Source: JAFDWI01 sp964544305
Lineage (GTDB): Bacteria > Actinomycetota > Acidimicrobiia > Acidimicrobiales > Iamiaceae
Length of the DNA stretch: 64,000 nt
Assembly: GCA_964544305.1 (NCBI GenBank)
Contig: CAZJAZ010000002.1
Coordinates: forward strand, 1 to 64,000
Direction: 5' to 3'
Made by a program: the position numbers and the translations under genes
Notes under the pieces: generated by a model
The model's database searches: none
What the model saw: the letters and a program-made list of their open reading frames with translations, nothing else
Told to the model about the DNA's origin: nothing
Shown here: piece by piece, positions 16,695 to 25,355 of the stretch
Layout of the letters: every line of letters begins with the position of its first letter
Numbering within the stretch: the stretch's first letter is position 1

Positions 16695-17726
16695 TCATCG
16701 ACCCAACCCCATGTGCAAGAAATCGGCATAGAACACTCCGAGCCCAACGACGGTGCACAATCCGGCAATAATCCAAAAGCGAATAATGACGGTCGTTTCA
16801 GGCCAATCGCGTTGTTCGTAATGATGATGAACGGGCGCCATCCGAAAGATCCGCTTTCCAAAAATTCGAAAGCTCGCCACTTGCAGCATCACGGAGAGGG
16901 TTTCGTACACGAACAGACCCCCGATAATTGGCAAGAGCAACTGTGTATTCGAAAGCAATGCAAGTCCCGCTAGTCCGGCACCGATCGCGAGAGAACCCGT
17001 GTCGCCCATGAAAATCCGAGCGGGCGCCGCATTCCACCACAAAAACCCGGCGACGGCACCAGCCATTGCGACCGAGACCACAGCAAGGTCAAGGGCGTGA
17101 GGCACTTCATACACCGGGTATCGAAACGTCCAAAAACACACAATCGCGTACGCGATGAAAGCTTGCACCGCCGCTCCTGATGCAAGTCCGTCAAGCCCGT
17201 CGGTGAGGTTGACCGCATTGGTCGTCCCCAGCAAAAGCAGCAATGCCCAAATCACCCAAAGCCAAACCGGCAGTGTCCAATTGATGCTGTTGTAGCGCGT
17301 GAAACTCAATTCGAGGTGGGGTTTTGAGAAGTTGAGGCTCAACAAGGTGAAGGCGATTGCGACGAGGAACAAGCCGCCAAACTTGGTTCCTTTCTTCAAT
17401 CCAAGGTTGCGGGCATTGGTAACTTTGATCCAATCGTCGACAAGGCCGACCCCACCCGATGCGATGATCAAGAACATGACGAACATGCCCGAGCGAGTGA
17501 ATACAAGTCCTGGGCGTACATGCGCAAAGAGGTAGCCAAATGCGGCAGCACCAACGATTGCAACACCACCGATCGTTGGCGTGCCGGCCTTTGCGAGGTG
17601 CTGTTGTGGTCCATCGGCACGTATCGGCTGGCCGACATTGTGCCGCTTGAGCCATCCCAATAGGAGTCGTGTGCCAAGTAATGAGAACGCGAACGAGACG
17701 GATCCTGCAATAACAAGCGCGATCAT
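16695..17726 (-). CDS. mraY: Phospho-N-acetylmuramoyl-pentapeptide transferase
   Basis: Integral membrane enzyme that transfers phospho-MurNAc-pentapeptide to undecaprenyl phosphate to give lipid I. About ten hydrophobic segments are present with motifs DDWIKVTNARNLGLKKG, NAVNLTDGLDGLASGAA, FMGDTGSLAIGAGLAGLA, and MAPVHHHYEQRDWPETTVI, which hold the catalytic aspartates and histidines of the family. The 343-residue length is normal. It overlaps the murE stop by four bases; murF, usually between them, is absent. Confidence 0.96.
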   Translation of the reverse strand: MIALVIAGSVSFAFSLLGTRLLLGWLKRHNVGQPIRADGPQQHLAKAGTPTIGGVAIVGAAAFGYLFAHVRPGLVFTRSGMFVMFLIIASGGVGLVDDWIKVTNARNLGLKKGTKFGGLFLVAIAFTLLSLNFSKPHLELSFTRYNSINWTLPVWLWVIWALLLLLGTTNAVNLTDGLDGLASGAAVQAFIAYAIVCFWTFRYPVYEVPHALDLAVVSVAMAGAVAGFLWWNAAPARIFMGDTGSLAIGAGLAGLALLSNTQLLLPIIGGLFVYETLSVMLQVASFRIFGKRIFRMAPVHHHYEQRDWPETTVIIRFWIIAGLCTVVGLGVFYADFLHMGLGR

Positions 17727-19141
17727 GATCCAAAACCCATCGCGCCAAGTACTTCGAGCGCGACCAAACGGTCGTTGAATGGAACCGTGTGATCACCAAT
17801 CTGTTGCGTTGCTTCATGTCCTTTTCCCGCGATCACAACAACATCGCCGCGGCTTGCCATATTGATGACATCTTCGATGGCGCGATGTCGATCAAGCTCC
17901 AAAGACATTGAAACATTGTGCATGCCAGACGCAATAGATTCGGCGATGGTCGCGGGATCTTCACTTCGGGCATTATCCGACGTCACGATGACATGATCCG
18001 CGCGCTTGGCCGCGGCTGCTCCCATAAGGGGACGTTTTGACGCATCACGGTCGCCTCCCGCACCAAACGTCACGAGCACTCGATTCTGGCCTGCGATGTC
18101 ACGTGCCGTGTCGAGGATCTTGGCGAGTCCATCAGGAGTGTGTGCAAAGTCAATAACGACCGTGAACGGCTGTCCCGCTTCAACAATGTCAAATCGCCCT
18201 GGGGGTGCACTGGCTTGGGCAAGACCGCTAATAATCGCATCGTCGGAAATGCCGAGCAATTGAGCAGCGTGTGCCGCAGCAAGTGCGTTCTCGAGATTGA
18301 ACCGGCCAGCCAAATGCGTCGTCACGACCTGGCCGTGCCAAGCAAACGAGAGCGGTGCGATCGAGGCCACCGGTTCCGCATCGGCGGCATGGAAGCCAAT
18401 TGTTGGAATGACCGCGGCATCAGCGAGGAGTGCGCCGTGACGATCATCAAGGTTGACCACACCCGCGTCGCTCAGACCAGGCTCAAAGAGTCTGGCTTTT
18501 GCTCGAAAGTACTCTTCCATTGTCCGGTGATAATCGAGGTGGTCCTCGGTCAGGTTGGTAAAGACTCCTACCGCAAACTTGGTGCCATTCGCTCGACCCT
18601 GAACGAGACCGTGACTTGACACTTCCATGGCAACAAGTTCGCATCCTTGTGAACGTAAGGCTGCCAGCGTGCGTTGAAGATCTGGCGCTTCAGGGGTTGT
18701 TCGTTTTCCGGTGAGTGTGCCAATGACCGAGGTTTGCAATCCGGCCGCACTTCCAATTGCCTGGAGTAGCGAAACGGTGGTCGTCTTCCCATTTGTCCCG
18801 GTAACGCCAACACAACGCAAATCTCGCGACGGATCACCATGCACTTTGGCGGCCAAATGGCCCATCGCACTACGGACGTCATCGACCACAATCTCTGGTA
18901 CATCGAGGCCGAGTGGGTGTTGCACAACAAGGGCGACCGCACCTGCTTCTCGGGCCGCCGCTGCGTGGGCATGCCCGTCCTGGGCTTCTCCTTTGACACA
19001 ACAGAACAATGAATTTGGTGTGATCTCACGTGAATCGAAGGCGACGTCGACAACAACCGTTGACGCGTCGCCGTGCAACGCGGCACCAATGTTCTCTTTT
19101 CTAAGCCGCTCCATCAACGAAGCAAGAGACGATCCGTTCAT
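17723..19141 (-). CDS. murE: UDP-N-acetylmuramoyl-tripeptide synthetase
   Basis: Adds the third amino acid to UDP-MurNAc-L-Ala-D-Glu. The 472-residue Mur ligase has the ATP loop VTGTNGKTTTVSLLQ, the DFAHTPDGLAKIL motif and AGKGHEATQQIG near the C-terminus. The residue-3 specificity motif reads SDNARSEDP: the Arg fits meso-diaminopimelate ligases (usual DNPR), with Ala in place of Pro. Diaminopimelate use agrees with dapC, dapD, dapE and dapF elsewhere in the window. It overlaps both ftsI and mraY by four bases. Confidence 0.95.
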   Translation of the reverse strand: MNGSSLASLMERLRKENIGAALHGDASTVVVDVAFDSREITPNSLFCCVKGEAQDGHAHAAAAREAGAVALVVQHPLGLDVPEIVVDDVRSAMGHLAAKVHGDPSRDLRCVGVTGTNGKTTTVSLLQAIGSAAGLQTSVIGTLTGKRTTPEAPDLQRTLAALRSQGCELVAMEVSSHGLVQGRANGTKFAVGVFTNLTEDHLDYHRTMEEYFRAKARLFEPGLSDAGVVNLDDRHGALLADAAVIPTIGFHAADAEPVASIAPLSFAWHGQVVTTHLAGRFNLENALAAAHAAQLLGISDDAIISGLAQASAPPGRFDIVEAGQPFTVVIDFAHTPDGLAKILDTARDIAGQNRVLVTFGAGGDRDASKRPLMGAAAAKRADHVIVTSDNARSEDPATIAESIASGMHNVSMSLELDRHRAIEDVINMASRGDVVVIAGKGHEATQQIGDHTVPFNDRLVALEVLGAMGFGS

Positions 19142-21276
19142 CGCTCCCCAACAGAACCGCTTGCGAGTTGCGGGTTCAATGCGGGAAGCCCGTGCGTTAC
19201 ATCGGTCGCAAGTGACGGCGGAATTCGCAGCCGCTGGACCGCGGCCCGCGCAATCTGGCTAAAGAGCGGCGCTGCTGTGTCCGAGGCGTAGTACGACTTC
19301 GACCGATCCGGATCATCTAAGACAACAATGATCGAGAGCTGCGGGTCATTGGCCGGGAGCATCCCCACAAACGTTGACGCATAGTGATAGTTCCCGTTGA
19401 GATCCAAATAGCCATTGCCGGGTTGGTGCTTGTCGAGGGGTTTACGCGCGGTTCCGGTCTTGCCCGCGACTTGGTAGCCGGGAACCGCGGCTTTGGCTCC
19501 CGTCCCGTTCGTCACCACATTCGCGAGAATGCCGCGCACCTGACGAGCGGTTCGTGCAGGGATCACCCGATGTCCCGGAGCGGAGTGAATCACGTGTCGT
19601 TGGCCTGACGAGTCAACCGTGGCATTGACGATCCGTGGTGGCACCGCGACGCCGTTGTTGGCAATCGTCGAATAGGCCTGCAACATTTGCAATGCCGTGA
19701 CCGAAATTCCCTGGCCAATCGGTATTGAACCGATCGACGATCCGCTCCACTGGTCAAGCGGAAGAAGCAGCCCGGGCGACTCGTTTGGAAACTTCAACGC
19801 CGTCTTCTTTCCGAAACCAAAATCGCGTATTGCCGAGTCAACCGTTTTCGGCCCCAGCTTTTGGGCGAGTTCGATCGTGCCAATGTTGGACGATACCGTG
19901 AGAATGTCGGTCACACTCATCCGCGAGGGCAGCGTTTCGGCTTCACCGAATGTGGCACCACCAAGGGTCAAGGTAGACGGGTGATCAAGCACCGTTGATG
20001 GGGTAACGACGCCATTTGCGAGCGCTTTGGCCACCGTGATCACTTTGTTCACCGAACCCGGCTCGTAGACGGTCGTCACCGCCTCGTTGTTTGTCGACGT
20101 TGCAACTCTTCCGGTCTTCGGATCAGCTACTTGGGTCACCATCGCAAGGATTTCTCCGGTTGATGGCCGAGACACGATGGCAATTCCCGACTTCGAACCT
20201 GTTTTGGCGACTTGCCGGGCAACGAGCTTGGCGGTTTCGTATTGCAACGGCAAGTCAAGGGTCAGTTGAAGATCGTCTCCCATGACCGAGGGATGCGACT
20301 GGATTTGACCACCGGCGATGGGTCCAAGTGCGGATCGTTCATAGGTGACTTCGCCCGGTGAGCCAAGGAGGAACTTGTTGTACTGCAGTTCGAGCCCGGA
20401 GATACCGTTGCCATCAATGTCCGTTGTTCCAAGAATGGACTGTGCCTGTGTCCCATTTGGACGCAGACGCTGATATTCGGGAATCAAAGACACGCCACTG
20501 AGCAGGCCTTTGTCAAGCAGTTTGCTTATCTTGCGTTCGGTCGCTGGCTCGATCAAGCGAGCGAGGTAGACGAATCGTCCGGGTTTGCGCAGAAGAGCGC
20601 TGAGTTGGTTTTCACGCATCGCAAGGATTGGCGCGAGTAGGGCTGCTTCCCGCCCGACGCTTTTCACCTGTGTCGGGTCAACAACAACGGTTGAACGCGG
20701 CACGGAAACGGCCATATCACGACCATTTCGATCTAACAACGCGCCACGAGCCGCGGGCAATGCGACGTGCACGGTGCGTTGCGCCACCCCCGCAGAGCGA
20801 TACCGGGCAGGATTGACAACTTGAAGGTCGGCAAGCTTTCCAACGGTCGTTGCCAACAAGAAGCACAGTAAGACACCGAGGCCAAAGTAACGGCGGGTCG
20901 GCGACGCGAGCGCTTTGTGCGGCGTGTGACCCTTGGGCCCTAATGCGGCATGCGAGAGAACGTGACGTCGGCGCGATGGCACGGTCGGTGCGGCGCTTCG
21001 ACGAGCGGCTGTACGAGCTGAGACCCGTGGGCGCGGTGTCGAGCCCGTTGCGGACCGTTGCGAGGAGGCTCTCGATGACGATTTTGATCGACCTGTCGAA
21101 CGCGGCAACGCGTTTTCCTTGCGGCCGATCGCCTTGTCTCGCGCTGGCCGCTTCGACGACGAATCAGTGGCTCGCTTTGGCGTGCCCGATGGTCGGGTGG
21201 GCCCGTGAGCACCAGATTTGCTTGATCCTGTACCAAAGAACCCATTCGCGATTCGGGGTGGTTCTTTGTCGTTCAC
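19138..21276 (-). CDS. ftsI: Penicillin-binding protein FtsI (PBP3), class B transpeptidase
   Basis: Septal cross-linking transpeptidase. The 712-residue product has a very long, Ser/Arg/Pro-rich cytoplasmic tail of about 130 residues, one membrane segment (YFGLGVLLCFLLATTVG), a PBP dimer domain (RGALLDRNGRDMAVSV), and a transpeptidase domain with the active serine in EPGSVNK, SSN in VSSNIGT and KTGT in AGKTGTARK. The GTG at 21276 overlaps the ftsL stop as GTGA and follows AGGAG; a longer frame upstream would run through ftsL. The tail length is unusual. Confidence 0.95.
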   Translation of the reverse strand: MNDKEPPRIANGFFGTGSSKSGAHGPTRPSGTPKRATDSSSKRPARDKAIGRKENALPRSTGRSKSSSRASSQRSATGSTPRPRVSARTAARRSAAPTVPSRRRHVLSHAALGPKGHTPHKALASPTRRYFGLGVLLCFLLATTVGKLADLQVVNPARYRSAGVAQRTVHVALPAARGALLDRNGRDMAVSVPRSTVVVDPTQVKSVGREAALLAPILAMRENQLSALLRKPGRFVYLARLIEPATERKISKLLDKGLLSGVSLIPEYQRLRPNGTQAQSILGTTDIDGNGISGLELQYNKFLLGSPGEVTYERSALGPIAGGQIQSHPSVMGDDLQLTLDLPLQYETAKLVARQVAKTGSKSGIAIVSRPSTGEILAMVTQVADPKTGRVATSTNNEAVTTVYEPGSVNKVITVAKALANGVVTPSTVLDHPSTLTLGGATFGEAETLPSRMSVTDILTVSSNIGTIELAQKLGPKTVDSAIRDFGFGKKTALKFPNESPGLLLPLDQWSGSSIGSIPIGQGISVTALQMLQAYSTIANNGVAVPPRIVNATVDSSGQRHVIHSAPGHRVIPARTARQVRGILANVVTNGTGAKAAVPGYQVAGKTGTARKPLDKHQPGNGYLDLNGNYHYASTFVGMLPANDPQLSIIVVLDDPDRSKSYYASDTAAPLFSQIARAAVQRLRIPPSLATDVTHGLPALNPQLASGSVGER

Positions 21277-21716
21277 GGAGTCTCCTGCAAATAAGGTTTC
21301 ACGTCGAGGTAACGGTCGATTTGTCCCGCACTTGTTTCTGGCTGCACGGGTGCTTGGCGGGCTCCTGGAGAGATCCAAACTGGATCGTTGGCTTCGACCA
21401 TCCCAAGCGCACGTGCTTTGCCAACAATTCGTTCCGGGGCAGAAAGCGTGTCGAGTCGAAGCCGAAGGTGGTCATAGGTTGTTTGGGCCGCTTGTGCACT
21501 GCGATTGAGCTCATCAATCCGCTGTTGCTGTTTTACTAAGTGCACGTGAAATGCGACGGTTGCAAAGAGAATAAGAAAGACAATGCTCAGCACCGATGCC
21601 CCAACAATTCGACGCCGAATATGGGTGCGGTCCTGCGCAACAACACGTAAGTGTCGAGGTTGTGGCTCGGATGCATCACTGCGCCGGGGGGCACGTACTT
21701 GATCGACAATGCTCAT
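21273..21716 (-). CDS. ftsL: FtsL-like cell division protein
   Basis: Small bitopic divisome protein. The 147-residue product has a basic cytoplasmic start, a single membrane segment (IVGASVLSIVFLILFATVAF), a short coiled coil (LVKQQQRIDELNRSAQAAQT) and a FtsL/DivIC-like ending (LSAPERIVGKARALGMVEA). FtsL sequences are poorly conserved, so position between rsmH and ftsI carries much of the call. The ATG at 21716 overlaps the rsmH stop by one base. Confidence 0.85.
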   Translation of the reverse strand: MSIVDQVRAPRRSDASEPQPRHLRVVAQDRTHIRRRIVGASVLSIVFLILFATVAFHVHLVKQQQRIDELNRSAQAAQTTYDHLRLRLDTLSAPERIVGKARALGMVEANDPVWISPGARQAPVQPETSAGQIDRYLDVKPYLQETP

Positions 21717-22684
21717 CAGACCACCTCCACCGCTCGCAGCCGTGCACTCGAAGACCGAGGGTTCTGTGAAATCTCTTCGGGTGAAGGCAGACGCCGACCA
21801 ATCTTGCGTGCGGTCGGCTGTGCACCACACACACAGGGCAGCCCCACCGGGCAGGTACAGCCTCCGCTGACTGCTTCAGCAAAGGTTGACTTCACAATCT
21901 TGTCTTCGCCCGAGTGGTAGCTCAGCACGACAACACGCCCACCTGGACCGACCAGATCAATTGCTTGTTCAAGAGCTGGCCGAAGAATCTCCAGCTCATG
22001 GTTGACCGCAATTCGCAGAGCTTGAAAGGTCCGTTTGGCCGGGTGCCCACCGTGACGGCGTGCAGGCGCAGGGATGGCATCTGCCACGACACGTGCAAGA
22101 TGTCCGGTTGTCAGAATTGGCCGATTCGCAACAATTGCGCGGGCAATCCGATGCGCAAATCGTTCGTCGGCATAGCGCTTCAGGGCATCGGCAATCTCGT
22201 CGACCGTGGCACTCGCAAGAAAATTTGCCGCGTCAAGCGACGCGTCTGGATCCATTCGCATGTCCAGCGGAGCATCACTTCGATAGGAAAATCCACGTTC
22301 AGCACGGTCGAACTGTGGCGACGACACGCCGAGGTCGAACAAGACGCCAACAATGTCCTTTTCCCCCGCAAGCTCCGCGAGACCAACGTCGAATCGTGCC
22401 CGTATTGTCGTCAATCGCCCAGACAAGCGTTCGTTCATCGCGAAGCGTTTCGTGGCCGCCGCAAGCGCTGTGGGATCTTGATCTATGCCGATGATCTGCC
22501 GACCATCTCCTGTCTTTGCAAGTGCTTCGGCATGGCCTCCCCCACCCAAGGTTGCATCGACGATGCGACCCAATGGCACATGTGAGAAAAGCTCGACGAC
22601 CTCGCGGAGCATGACCGGTACATGATCAAACGAGCCGAAGTCATCCACGGCTACGCCCTCGATGGGACAGGTACCCAGAACCAT
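21716..22684 (-). CDS. rsmH: 16S rRNA (cytosine-1402 N4) methyltransferase
   Basis: SAM-dependent methyltransferase (MraW) acting on C1402 of 16S rRNA. Motifs are HVPVMLREVVELF, VDATLGGGGHAEAL for SAM binding, GIDQDPTAL, GVLFDLGVSSPQFDRAERGF, and the late AKRTFQALRIAVNHEL and VVLSYHSGEDKIVK. A Cys-rich segment (GGCTCPVGLPCVCG) near the end is common in actinomycete members. The 322-residue length is normal. It follows mraZ by three bases. Confidence 0.96.
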   Translation of the reverse strand: MVLGTCPIEGVAVDDFGSFDHVPVMLREVVELFSHVPLGRIVDATLGGGGHAEALAKTGDGRQIIGIDQDPTALAAATKRFAMNERLSGRLTTIRARFDVGLAELAGEKDIVGVLFDLGVSSPQFDRAERGFSYRSDAPLDMRMDPDASLDAANFLASATVDEIADALKRYADERFAHRIARAIVANRPILTTGHLARVVADAIPAPARRHGGHPAKRTFQALRIAVNHELEILRPALEQAIDLVGPGGRVVVLSYHSGEDKIVKSTFAEAVSGGCTCPVGLPCVCGAQPTARKIGRRLPSPEEISQNPRSSSARLRAVEVV

Positions 22685-22687
22685 CGC

Positions 22688-23167
22688 TCACACCGCCTCG
22701 GATGAAATATGTGCGACGAGTGCTCGCCAACGGTCGTCTGCGCCAATTGCTCGCTGCGCCTTGGCCCACAACTCAAGTCGGCGCATCTGACCGACGACAA
22801 GGACTTCTCGTGCAATCCCGGCATGTTGCCGCAGGTCTTCTGGGATGAAAAGCCGGCCGGCCGCATCAAGATGGGAATGTGTGGCCAATGAGGTCAACGC
22901 TTCGCGTGCAAGCGAGTCTCCGAGGCGTTCACGCTGTTTGACTCGCATGTTTTCTTCCATGGCACGAAACTCATCCAAGGGCAAGATTGCAACACTTGGG
23001 CCAGGCCACATGAGCACGACTGCGCCTTCGGAAAAGCGCCAACGAAACGCACTTGGCATGGAAAGGCGGCCACGGTCGTCAAGTGATCGTTCAAGCTCGC
23101 CAAGGAGCTCAGCCTGGTCACTTTCAGATCGTTGGCGGGTGAGGGCTGCTCCCCCTGTTGCTCCCAT
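22688..23167 (-). CDS. mraZ: MraZ, DNA-binding regulator of the division cluster
   Basis: SpoVT/AbrB-like ring protein that in E. coli represses its own dcw operon. Both family half-motifs are visible: GELERSLDDRGRLSMPSAFR near residues 23-42 and a second DAAGRLFIPEDLRQHAGI later. The N-terminal extension before the first motif is about 20 residues longer than usual. If the ATG at 23167 is right, the start codon lies inside the TGGGA repeats described separately. It is the first gene of the cluster. Confidence 0.93.
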   Translation of the reverse strand: MGATGGAALTRQRSESDQAELLGELERSLDDRGRLSMPSAFRWRFSEGAVVLMWPGPSVAILPLDEFRAMEENMRVKQRERLGDSLAREALTSLATHSHLDAAGRLFIPEDLRQHAGIAREVLVVGQMRRLELWAKAQRAIGADDRWRALVAHISSEAV

Positions 23168-23176
23168 GGCTTCCCA
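23152..23176 (-). promoter_or_regulatory. Candidate MraZ operator: TGGG boxes at 10-bp spacing over the mraZ start
   Basis: On the minus strand TGGGA occurs at 23172-23176 and again at 23162-23166, with a weaker AGGGG at 23152-23156, each separated by 5-base spacers. This is the spacing described for the E. coli MraZ operator (TGGGN repeats with 5-base gaps). The middle box includes the TG of the mraZ ATG. Function is inferred from the pattern only. Confidence 0.5.
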
Positions 23177-23261
23177 CTGTAATGCGTTTTCCTCCCCTAA
23201 TCAAGCACATTTGTTCCCAAGGAGGGGAAAATCTGTGCCTGAGTACCTGCCACCCCAGCTC

Positions 23262-23927
23262 TCAGACGCGATTGAGAGAAGCAGCAACGGCGTCATGTAC
23301 CCGCTCAGGGCTGCTTTCAAGCGCCGTGACATTCGCATTCAAATGCTGCGTGAGCTGGGCTTTTTCAACGTCACTCACCACAAAGAGGGCGGCGAGCGCG
23401 GGTGCGTCAACCTTGTGCAACACCACAACTTGAAATCGCGCACCGCGGCGAGTACGTCGCTGAGAGATTCCCACTACTTTGCGTCCGTTCACCAACACTT
23501 CCCCAGCAGCGATTCCTGCAAAACAAACCATCGAATTCCAATGTGAGTGAGTTGCTGAATCAGCCATGGTGGCCTGCTCGCCAAGAGTACGGAGGGCTTG
23601 AACAACCACATCACCAAGCCAACGCGACGAGCGTGAAACATCCGCTTCAAAAAGTGGATCGCCAATTGGAATGACAACATCGAACCATGACACGTCTCCC
23701 GGGGTCACAAGCACGGCTCCCCCGCCACTGTGTCGCCGAGCCACCTGTATCCCCTGGCGTTGCACTTCGTCCCCATTGAGAACGTCAGCCTTTTGTGCGG
23801 ACCCCAACACCACTGCCGCATTCGTTGCATCAAAAAATACGACACGCCGCTGCGGATTCGCGAGCAGATCTAAGTCGTGCGCACCTTGGACATCAGTGGT
23901 CAACCGTTGCACAGCAAAAGCAGTCAC
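23262..23927 (-). CDS. Lipoate-protein ligase / octanoyltransferase family protein
   Basis: A 221-residue biotin/lipoate-ligase-fold protein. Family marks are VVLGSAQKADVL, RRHSGGGAVLVTPGDVSWFD and the lysine segment VNGRKVVGISQRRTRRGARFQ, which normally binds the lipoyl-AMP or acyl intermediate. It lacks the C-terminal accessory domain of E. coli LplA, so it could be a ligase, an octanoyltransferase of the LipM type, or an amidotransferase. It starts with GTG at 23927, overlapping the menC stop as GTGA. Its link to menC is by position only. Confidence 0.8.
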   Translation of the reverse strand: MTAFAVQRLTTDVQGAHDLDLLANPQRRVVFFDATNAAVVLGSAQKADVLNGDEVQRQGIQVARRHSGGGAVLVTPGDVSWFDVVIPIGDPLFEADVSRSSRWLGDVVVQALRTLGEQATMADSATHSHWNSMVCFAGIAAGEVLVNGRKVVGISQRRTRRGARFQVVVLHKVDAPALAALFVVSDVEKAQLTQHLNANVTALESSPERVHDAVAASLNRV

Positions 23928-25033
23928 GGCATCTGGAACGACTCGGTCGTCAATGCATCAATTGCTTGACGATCAGGTTTGAGACCAAAACCAACACCAA
24001 GTGGGATTTCAAGTTCACCATCAACGAGGTCGATAGGTTCGGTCACGTCCCGCTCGAAGTACTGCGAGGTTGGCCCAAGATCAGTGGGCAAAGTGCACTC
24101 GGGCTGGGCCGCTATAGCGAGAGACGACCCGCGTCCTATCCCCGATTCATACATGCCACCGACGAATACATCTCGACCTTGCGACGCGGCGAGTTGGGCG
24201 ATTGCCATGGCGTGAAGCGGCCCGCCCACTCGAGCCGGCTTGAGATTGATGACCTGACAGGCGCGCAATGATAACGCTGACGTTGCCTCACCAATTGAGG
24301 TAATGGATTCATCCAATGCAATGTTCGTATCGAGTTTGCGAGCGAGTACGGCAGTCCCAACCAAATTGTGTGGGTGCAACGGTTGTTCGATGTAGGTAAG
24401 CGGTGCACCGACGCGTTCGATGGTTTGGAACAAGGTCGCCGCATCTTGCATTTCTTCAAAGCTGCCATTGGCGTCAAGTGCCAGGGAAAGTTCAGGCCAA
24501 GTGGCACGAACAGAACGCACCGAGTCGAGTCCACTGCGCGGGTCGATTTTGAGTTTCACATGACGGTTGCCCTGCGCTAAGGCCTGCGCCACATGCTCGA
24601 CCAGCAAATTCTGATCGTCGTACCGACCGATCACCGCGCATGTTGGGGTGGCCAGGCGAATCGGTCCGGTAGCGAGTGCTTTGGCCATGGTCACAGATCG
24701 TGTCCGCAAGTCAAGGTCTACCAGTGCGCCAATGAGGGCGGCACGCGCCATTGGGTGCCCCGGCACTCGTGTCACATTGGCAATTGCCTCGTCGTGGTCG
24801 CTGAATGCAAGTGGCACGAGCACGTCGCGCAAGAGTGCCCATACTCCATCTAGATACTCCGACCCATAACCTGGCCGAGGAAACGCTGAGCATTCACCCC
24901 AGCCCACATTGCCCAAATCGTCCGCTGCTTCGACGATGAGTACTTCGCGCAACTTGAACGATCCAACTGCGCTGCGCAGTTCGTTCTTGGCCACCAACGC
25001 AATGCGGCGGACCGTAATATTGGTCAGGTTCAT
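23924..25033 (-). CDS. menC: o-Succinylbenzoate synthase (enolase superfamily, MenC-like)
   Basis: Likely dehydrates SHCHC to o-succinylbenzoate in menaquinone synthesis. The enolase-superfamily set is complete: Lys160/Lys162 in KLKID, Asp187 in DANG, Glu216 in EQP, Asp241 in DES, and Lys265 in NLKPARVGG. MenC and N-acylamino-acid racemases cannot be separated firmly by sequence alone, and no other men genes are in the window. The ATG at 25033 is chosen because it overlaps the upstream stop by four bases; another ATG lies at 25054. Confidence 0.85.
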   Translation of the reverse strand: MNLTNITVRRIALVAKNELRSAVGSFKLREVLIVEAADDLGNVGWGECSAFPRPGYGSEYLDGVWALLRDVLVPLAFSDHDEAIANVTRVPGHPMARAALIGALVDLDLRTRSVTMAKALATGPIRLATPTCAVIGRYDDQNLLVEHVAQALAQGNRHVKLKIDPRSGLDSVRSVRATWPELSLALDANGSFEEMQDAATLFQTIERVGAPLTYIEQPLHPHNLVGTAVLARKLDTNIALDESITSIGEATSALSLRACQVINLKPARVGGPLHAMAIAQLAASQGRDVFVGGMYESGIGRGSSLAIAAQPECTLPTDLGPTSQYFERDVTEPIDLVDGELEIPLGVGFGLKPDRQAIDALTTESFQMP

Positions 25034-25308
25034 TTTTGTCTCGCCGAACGACACCAGCGTAAGTAATCAACCAGTGCTTGTGGCTCAAAACCGCCGCGTC
25101 CGTCACCGCCATACATGGTTGCGATACGAAATCGCAGGTAGTCGGGGGGCGGCAAAGGAAGGAACGGCGGGGTGCGCCACCACCCGGGAGCAGCCAGAGC
25201 AAACAGCTGACGGAGCGCTATTCCATACAGGCTGGGGTGGCGCAAGACTGCTTTGAGCCCGGGTAACAACCACTGATCGTCGCGCACCCAAGTGAGACTA
25301 TCGGCCAT
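25030..25308 (-). CDS. Small Trp/Pro-rich protein of unknown function coupled to menC
   Basis: A 92-residue protein with no signal peptide or clear membrane segment. It is notable for WWRTPPFLPLPPPDYLRFR (residues about 43-61), a dense aromatic/proline block, and an ending ALVDYLRWCRSARQK. I recall similar small actinomycete proteins of unknown function with this block, but could not check. It is translated just ahead of menC with a 4-base overlap, so expression is likely coupled. No function is assigned. Confidence 0.7.
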   Translation of the reverse strand: MADSLTWVRDDQWLLPGLKAVLRHPSLYGIALRQLFALAAPGWWRTPPFLPLPPPDYLRFRIATMYGGDGRGGFEPQALVDYLRWCRSARQK

Positions 25309-25355
25309 GGACTTTTAGAATCGCTCTACACTCGTTTGCCTACGAGGACGAGGCC

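Noticed and set aside
23180..23230. An inverted repeat around TTTTCCTCCCCT and AGGAGGGGAAAA upstream of mraZ
   Set aside because: The arms share purine/pyrimidine runs but do not align well as true complements; mismatches are at several positions. The TGGGA spacing pattern is the stronger signal there.
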